From NCBI GenBank assembly GCA_017960475.1, contig JAGCZH010000013.1:50526-114525 (forward strand): a stretch of 64,000 nt of DNA. Reading direction: 5' to 3'. Numbering within the stretch: the stretch's first letter is position 1; each line of letters opens with the position of its first letter. This document shows positions 59,392 through 64,000 of the stretch, one piece after another. Origin of the DNA: Bacteroidales bacterium. GTDB lineage: Bacteria; Bacteroidota; Bacteroidia; Bacteroidales; P3. The notes under the pieces are model-generated. The model saw nothing but the letters and a program-made list of their open reading frames with translations, searched no databases and was not told where the DNA came from. The translations under genes were made by a program, and so were the position numbers.

Positions 59392-60669
59392 TTATTGCGA
59401 GATTTTGTCGAAACCAAGATAGGGGCGCAGGCATTCGGGCATGATGATTCCGTCGGGAGTCTGATTGTTCTCGAGTAAGGCGGCCACGATACGAGGCAGA
59501 GCGAGTGCGCTGCCGTTCAAGGTGTGGGCGAGCTTCATCTTGCCGTCGCTGTCTTTGAAGCGCAGTTTCATGCGATTGGCCTGGAAGGCTTCGAAGTTGG
59601 ACACCGAACTTACCTCTAACCATCGTTGTTGTGCCGCGCTCCACACCTCGAAGTCGAAGGTCATTGCCGAGGTGAAGCTTATGTCGCCGCCGCAGAGTTT
59701 TAATATGCGGTAGGGGAGACCAAGTTGGTCGAGAAGACCTCCTACGTGTTTCTTCATTTCCTCGAGACGCTCGTAGCTGCGGTCGGGGTGTTCTATGACA
59801 ACAATCTCAACCTTGCTGAACTCGTGCAGGCGGTTGAGTCCGCGCACATCTTTTCCGTAGCTGCCGGCCTCACGGCGGAAACATTCGCTGTAGCCTACAT
59901 GTTTGATGGGGAATTGGTCGGCGTTAACGATGACGTTGCGGTAGATATTGGTGATGGGCACCTCGGCAGTGGGGATCATGTAGAACCCGTCGAGTGGTAT
60001 TGCATACATCTGTCCCTCTTTGTCGGGGAGTTGGCCCGTGCCAAGTCCTGAGGCTTCGTTGACCATCAGTGGGGGTTGGATTTCCACATAGCCCGCATCG
60101 GCGGCGCTGTTGAGGAAGAAGTTGATGAGTGCGCGTTGGAGACGAGCTCCTTTGCCTTTGTATACAGGGAATCCGGCGCCGGTTATTTTGTTGCCTAATT
60201 CAAAGTCGACCAAATTGTATTTGGCGCAAAGGTCCCAATGGGGAAGTGCGTCGGGACCGAGGTCGGGCATGGTTCCGAAACGGCCCACTTCGAGGTTGTC
60301 GTCGGCGGTGCGGCCTTGAGGGACAGTGATGTGAGGCGCGTTGGGGAGGGATATCAGTTTTGTGTTAAGGTCCTGCTCTACTGTCGCCATGAGTTCGGAA
60401 AGACGTTTCTCGTCGGCTTTGAGTTCGGCGGTGCGCGCTTTCTTGGCTTCGGCTTCGTCGCGTTTGCCTTGTTTGAAAAGCATGCCAACCTCTTTGGCTA
60501 TGTTGTTTTGTTCAGCTTTGATGTCATCGGCTTTTTTCTGGATGGAGCGACGCTGTTCGTCGAGGGCGATGATTTCGTCGATGCGTTGTTCCACATCGGC
60601 AACATGTTTGATTTTAAGACGTTCGATGCACTCATCGCGGTGCTCTTTGATATATTGTAACTGTAACAC
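59392..60669 (-). CDS. serS: Seryl-tRNA synthetase
   Basis: 425 residues, class II synthetase. An N-terminal tRNA-binding coiled coil (about 25-105) precedes the catalytic core. Motif 2 is YSECFRREAGSYGKDVRGLNRLHEFSKVE, and motif 3 is LNGSALALPRIVAALLENNQ. Complete and of usual length. It lies about 100 bases downstream of the ferredoxin gene, separated by a strong hairpin. Confidence 0.97.
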   Translation of the reverse strand: MLQLQYIKEHRDECIERLKIKHVADVEQRIDEIIALDEQRRSIQKKADDIKAEQNNIAKEVGMLFKQGKRDEAEAKKARTAELKADEKRLSELMATVEQDLNTKLISLPNAPHITVPQGRTADDNLEVGRFGTMPDLGPDALPHWDLCAKYNLVDFELGNKITGAGFPVYKGKGARLQRALINFFLNSAADAGYVEIQPPLMVNEASGLGTGQLPDKEGQMYAIPLDGFYMIPTAEVPITNIYRNVIVNADQFPIKHVGYSECFRREAGSYGKDVRGLNRLHEFSKVEIVVIEHPDRSYERLEEMKKHVGGLLDQLGLPYRILKLCGGDISFTSAMTFDFEVWSAAQQRWLEVSSVSNFEAFQANRMKLRFKDSDGKMKLAHTLNGSALALPRIVAALLENNQTPDGIIMPECLRPYLGFDKISQ

Positions 60670-60703
60670 AGTGTTGTGGTTTATAGGTTTTCTTTAAATG
60701 TAA

Positions 60704-60733
60704 GGGGATGTTTCGCTCAGGCGAAACATCCCC
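60704..60733 (-). terminator. Hairpin terminator after ferredoxin
   Basis: Perfect 13-bp stem GGGGATGTTTCGC with GCGAAACATCCCC around a 4-base loop, just downstream of the ferredoxin stop on the minus strand. The T-run is weak. Confidence 0.75.
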
Positions 60734-60771
60734 TATTAACTATTCAGGCATGTTGCCTGTACTGATGACGA

Positions 60772-60939
60772 TTAGCCTTCGACGATGGCGCCGGTGGGGC
60801 AAGCGTCTGCGCAAGTACCGCAGCTAACGCAAGCGTTCTCGTCAATCTTGTAGATGTCGCCTTCGGAGATAGCTCCAACGGGGCATTCGCCAGCACAAGT
60901 GCCGCAAGCAACGCAAGTTTCAGTGATCTTGTAAGCCAT
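60772..60939 (-). CDS. 2[4Fe-4S] ferredoxin
   Basis: 55 residues, read from the ATG at 60939. It starts MAYKITETCVACGTCAGECP, and the second half repeats the pattern, NACVSCGTCADACPTGAIVEG. The two CxxCxxCxxxCP motifs bind two [4Fe-4S] clusters, as in clostridial ferredoxins, so it carries low-potential electrons in anaerobic metabolism. C-ending codons dominate, indicating strong expression. It has its own promoter and terminator and is monocistronic. Confidence 0.97.
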   Translation of the reverse strand: MAYKITETCVACGTCAGECPVGAISEGDIYKIDENACVSCGTCADACPTGAIVEG

Positions 60940-60996
60940 TTTACTTCAGTTTTTTAGGGTTGATAATTGTTTTATGTTTTGGATTAAAATGTTTTG

Positions 60997-61004
60997 CAAA
61001 AGTA
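60997..61004 (-). promoter_or_regulatory. Putative ferredoxin -7 element (TACTTTTG)
   Basis: The minus strand reads TACTTTTG followed by C. An ATTG word lies about 18 bases upstream. The leader is about 50 bases. Confidence 0.5.
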
Positions 61005-61047
61005 CTATTTTTTTTTGATATGCAATATTTTTTTTGTTTTTTCTATC

Positions 61048-62070
61048 CTATTTAAGGTTTTGGAGTATCTTGCCCATTGTCTTTGCGGCCGATTTACGTT
61101 CGTACAGAATAGCGTATACCGCTTCGCAGATGGGCAAGGGGAAGTTTTTCTGACGTCGTATGTGCTCGATGCCGTTCACTGCATAATAGCCTTCGGCGAC
61201 CATTTTCATCTCCAGTTGGGCCGCTTTGATACTGTAGCCGCTGCCAATCATGTTGCCGAAGGTACGGTTTCGGCTGAACTGGGAGTAGCACGTTACCAGC
61301 AAGTCACCGAGGTAGGCGAAACTTTCGAACCGCCGTAAACGGCCGTCGTTGTTCTCGCTTTTCTGTGTTGACTCTACTGGCGACATTATTTGCATGAAGT
61401 CGGTCATCTCTTGCAACGCGCTTGAGATCAGTACGGCGATAAGGTTGTCGCCATATCCTAAACCACGGCATATGCCTACGGCTATGGCATAAATGTTTTT
61501 AAGTACTGCGGCACATTCAATACCAATCATGTCGTTGGAATAAGTGGTGTGGATGTAGTTGCAGTTTAGCTGATTACGTACCTCCTCGGCAAAGGCTTGG
61601 TTCTGCGATGCCACAGCGAGAAATGTGATTCTTTGCCTTGCGGCTTCCTCAGCATGAGAGGGACCGCTGATAATGCAGAGATTGTCGTAGTCAATGTTGT
61701 ATTGCCTGTGAAGATACTCGGTGATTATCTCGTTGCTTTCGGGGACGATGCCCTTCACGGCTGAAATGATTCTCTTTTTCCGCAAAATGTCGTTAGGAAT
61801 ATCCTTCAAGGCTTTGTCGACAAAAGCCGATGGCACCACGAGGTAGATGTCATCACATTGTTCAATGACACTCATGATGTCACTGCTGATATAGGTGCGG
61901 TCGGTGTCGATGTATGCCTCGCTCAGGTAAAGCGGATTGTGTTTCTCCTCACGGAGTGTCGCTATCGCCTCTTCTTCACGAACCCACCATGCTATGCGAC
62001 GGCTTTTGTTCTCGAGCAGTATTTTCACAATTGCTGTGGCCCAGCTGCCACTACCTAATAATCCTATCAT
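61048..62070 (-). CDS. gpsA: Glycerol-3-phosphate dehydrogenase [NAD(P)+]
   Basis: 340 residues. The Rossmann loop is MIGLLGSGSWATAIVKILLE. AVKGIVPES, ISGPSHAEEAA and the catalytic Lys in AAVLKNIYAIAVGICRGLGYGDN are the family motifs. It reduces DHAP to sn-glycerol-3-phosphate for phospholipid synthesis. The gene ends about 108 bases before the ferredoxin start, with the ferredoxin promoter between, and is divergent from pepD. Confidence 0.96.
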   Translation of the reverse strand: MIGLLGSGSWATAIVKILLENKSRRIAWWVREEEAIATLREEKHNPLYLSEAYIDTDRTYISSDIMSVIEQCDDIYLVVPSAFVDKALKDIPNDILRKKRIISAVKGIVPESNEIITEYLHRQYNIDYDNLCIISGPSHAEEAARQRITFLAVASQNQAFAEEVRNQLNCNYIHTTYSNDMIGIECAAVLKNIYAIAVGICRGLGYGDNLIAVLISSALQEMTDFMQIMSPVESTQKSENNDGRLRRFESFAYLGDLLVTCYSQFSRNRTFGNMIGSGYSIKAAQLEMKMVAEGYYAVNGIEHIRRQKNFPLPICEAVYAILYERKSAAKTMGKILQNLK

Positions 62071-62250
62071 GTTGGTTGTCTGCTAATTGTTGAAGTCCTA
62101 AATGGTTATTGGATAAAGTTTGAAGAAATCAAGTCAGAGAAATCCATAGTCTTTAAATATCGGTTCTCAATCATATCCCCGTTGAGAAGTAATGGTATTA
62201 ATAACTATTTTTTTTCTCATTATTAGTAACGTATAAAATAATGTTATTAT

Positions 62251-62281
62251 TTTGTTGAATTCAAAAAAAATCTTAATTTTG
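62251..62281 (+). promoter_or_regulatory. pepD promoter, exact Bacteroidota consensus
   Basis: TTTG (62251-62254), 19 bases, then TAATTTTG (62274-62281). The predicted start point near 62288 makes an ATG at 62293 almost leaderless and favours the ATG at 62332 for translation. Confidence 0.7.
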
Positions 62282-62331
62282 CAAATCCTTAAATGGAGAT
62301 ACAATTTGTCAAACAATTAAAAATTAGATAT

Positions 62332-63777
62332 ATGCTATCAAATCTTAAGCCTGCGTCGGTATGGCGCTACTTTGGGGAGATAATGCAGATACCCCGTCCT
62401 TCGAAACATGAGGAGAAAATATCCGCTTATTTGCAAAAATTCGGTGTGGAACATGGCCTTGAGACTCTTCATGACACTTTGGGCAATGTCCTCATCCGCA
62501 AGCCTGCCACCAAAGGTTTTGAGCATTCGCAAGGAGTCTGTCTTCAGGCTCATATGGATATGGTGTGCGAGAAAAACGGTGACAAGAACTTTGATTTTCT
62601 GAACGACGCTATAGAGCCTGTGCTTGCTGGTGAATGGCTCACCGCCGATGGTACCACACTTGGTGCCGACGACGGCATAGGTGTCGCGGCTATCCTTGCC
62701 ATACTCGCCGATGACAGCATAGAACATGGTCCTTTGGAGGCTCTTTTCACTGTTGACGAGGAGACCGGACTTACGGGTGCCGCGGGACTCTCGACGGAAT
62801 GGCTCAAAAGCGACATACTGCTGAATTTCGACGATGAGGACGAGGGCGAGTTCTGCATCGGTTGCGCCGGCGGTATTGACACCACTGTGGCTATCGACTA
62901 CAACACTCGTTATTGCCCCGATGGCGAGGTCGCCTACCGCATCAAGATTAGCGGATTGAAGGGCGGCCATAGCGGCGACGACATCAACAAGGGGCTCGGT
63001 TGCGCCAACAAAATGTTGACCCGTATCCTTTGGAACGCCACAGAGAAATACAAAATCGGTCTGGCGAAAATCGATGGTGGCAATCTGCGTAACGCTATCG
63101 CCCGTGAGGCTTGGGCCGATATCGTTGTGGCCAAAGAATATGAAGCCGGGTTCACGCAGATGGTTTCCTCTTTCCGCGATTGCCTGACATTTGAGTTCCG
63201 CTCCACCGAGCCGGATCTTAAAGTTGAATTGACACCTGTCGATATGCCACAACTGCTTATAGACCGTGACACTCAATATAATTTGCTGAACGCGCTCTAT
63301 GCTTGTCCCCACGGGGTTCTTGCCATGAGCCGTGAAATTCCGAATTTTGTCGAGACATCTACAAATCTTGCCTCCATCAAGATGGACGACAAACAAATCC
63401 ATATTGCCACAAGCCAGCGTAGCAGCGTGGAAAGCGCGAAAATGGCCGCGGCACAAAAGGTCGAGTCGACATTCCGAATGATTGGCGCCCATGTAAGTCA
63501 TGGCGACGGTTATCCAGGCTGGACGCCGAATCCCACGTCGAGAGTCCTTAAAGTGGGTGTGGAGACCTATAAAAATATGTTTGGTCACGACCCTGTGGTG
63601 CGTGCTATCCATGCCGGTTTGGAATGCGGCCTTATTGGGGAGAAATATCCCAAGATGGATATGATAAGCTATGGTCCTACCTTGAGAGGTGTGCACAGCC
63701 CCGATGAACGTATAGAAATAAAGACTGTGCAGATGTTCTGGGATCTTACTTTGCAGATTCTGAAGAATCTCAAGTAA
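62332..63777 (+). CDS. pepD: Aminoacyl-histidine dipeptidase (M20 family)
   Basis: 481 residues from the ATG at 62332 (MLSNLKPASVWRYFGEIMQI). An upstream in-frame ATG at 62293 adds 13 atypical residues. Metal ligands and catalytic residues follow the M20 pattern: QAHMDMVCEKN, GADDGIGVAAI, DEETGLTGAAGL, DDEDEGEFCIGCAGG, and GGHSGDDIN in the lid domain. PepD cleaves Xaa-His and related dipeptides, is zinc-dependent and cytoplasmic. The end of the gene is closed by a strong hairpin. Confidence 0.95.
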   Translation: MLSNLKPASVWRYFGEIMQIPRPSKHEEKISAYLQKFGVEHGLETLHDTLGNVLIRKPATKGFEHSQGVCLQAHMDMVCEKNGDKNFDFLNDAIEPVLAGEWLTADGTTLGADDGIGVAAILAILADDSIEHGPLEALFTVDEETGLTGAAGLSTEWLKSDILLNFDDEDEGEFCIGCAGGIDTTVAIDYNTRYCPDGEVAYRIKISGLKGGHSGDDINKGLGCANKMLTRILWNATEKYKIGLAKIDGGNLRNAIAREAWADIVVAKEYEAGFTQMVSSFRDCLTFEFRSTEPDLKVELTPVDMPQLLIDRDTQYNLLNALYACPHGVLAMSREIPNFVETSTNLASIKMDDKQIHIATSQRSSVESAKMAAAQKVESTFRMIGAHVSHGDGYPGWTPNPTSRVLKVGVETYKNMFGHDPVVRAIHAGLECGLIGEKYPKMDMISYGPTLRGVHSPDERIEIKTVQMFWDLTLQILKNLK

Positions 63778-63797
63778 AAACGAAAGATACGGGAATG

Positions 63798-63835
63798 GTG
63801 AGCGACTGGTGTATTGTCATCGGTCGCTCACTTTT
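63798..63835 (+). terminator. Intrinsic terminator after pepD
   Basis: GTGAGCGACTGGTG pairs with CATCGGTCGCTCAC (14 pairs, two wobbles) around a 6-base loop, followed by TTTTC. Confidence 0.88.
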
Positions 63836-63840
63836 CATTC

Positions 63841-64000
63841 TTTGCTGGTTTTCATGGACGGGTCATCATTCTTTCGCTCGTGCGAAAGAACGAAGCAAGA
63901 AAGCACGCCGGCTGTGACGAAATTGCTAAAATCTCCGCCCTAAAGGCTAAAACGTCAAAGTTCGCCGAGGTCGGTTCTTTTTGAGGGAGTAGGGGTATTA
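63841..64000. other. Right-edge region with a hairpin and a short open frame
   Basis: TTCTTTCGC (63869-63877) pairs perfectly with GCGAAAGAA (63882-63890). An open plus-strand frame through it ends ALKAKTSKFAEVGSF at a TGA. There is no start codon of quality, so it is not called as a gene. It could be a relic or part of a dispersed repeat. Confidence 0.4.

Noticed and set aside
62338..63696. A 452-codon open frame on the minus strand
   Set aside because: It lies wholly inside pepD on the other strand and shows no recognisable motifs; pepD has full M20 motifs, a promoter and a terminator.
1..64000. tRNA, rRNA, insertion sequence or prophage
   Set aside because: No tRNA-like T-arm/acceptor pairing, rRNA words, transposase or phage genes were seen in any gap or frame.

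Overview
The window is a 64 kb chromosomal stretch from a member of the Bacteroidota, most likely order Bacteroidales. Three things point there. Type IX secretion is present: a PorP/SprF barrel, an OmpA/PD40 partner and a cargo protein with a type A sorting tail. Phylum-specific genes occur, such as the DUF3098 gene beside ftsX and a DUF4838 protein. Promoters follow the pattern TTTG-N19-TAnnTTTG, with two exact matches, upstream of arcC and the PepD-type dipeptidase. I found no rRNA, tRNA, CRISPR array, insertion sequence or prophage. The genus cannot be fixed from sequence reading alone.

Layout. 1-5.2 kb: the end of an unknown gene, then a leftward tsaD - PorP/SprF - OmpA/PD40 operon. 5.5-11.8 kb: a rightward envelope operon (tamB, a heptosyltransferase-like GT9, a secreted phosphodiester glycosidase). 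11.9-19 kb: two related small cysteine-rich lipoproteins on either side of an AddA/RecB-like helicase-nuclease, then a GH92 mannosidase lipoprotein. 19.3-28 kb: an orphan 62-residue peptide, a WecA/MraY-type transferase, GDP-fucose synthesis (gmd, fcl) with a ROK kinase, a T9SS cargo protein, ispE, phoH and dapB. 28.5-36.4 kb: class II aldolase, then an ECF sigma factor, a single-pass probable anti-sigma protein, a secreted protein, an M48 protease joined to a barrel-like tail, and an outer-membrane protein.

36.6-43.4 kb: carbamate kinase, ornithine carbamoyltransferase, an aspartate:alanine-exchanger-like transporter without its usual regulatory domains, a DUF4838 protein and a porin, the last three joined by 4-base overlaps. 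43.4-54 kb: a decayed T9SS tail, a zinc-finger/TerB protein, an ABC-F ATPase, rarA, queA, truB, uppP, DUF3098, ftsX and dnaN, all leftward. 54-64 kb: TPM and LemA proteins, a HerA-like ATPase, a secreted protein with a Lys/Glu/Ala repeat tail, a small membrane protein, serS, a 55-residue ferredoxin, gpsA and pepD.

The most interesting material is the sigma/M48-barrel locus, the carbamoyl-phosphate/porin module, the lipoprotein pair, the orphan small peptide, and a family of AT-rich intergenic repeats that has twice become protein-coding sequence.
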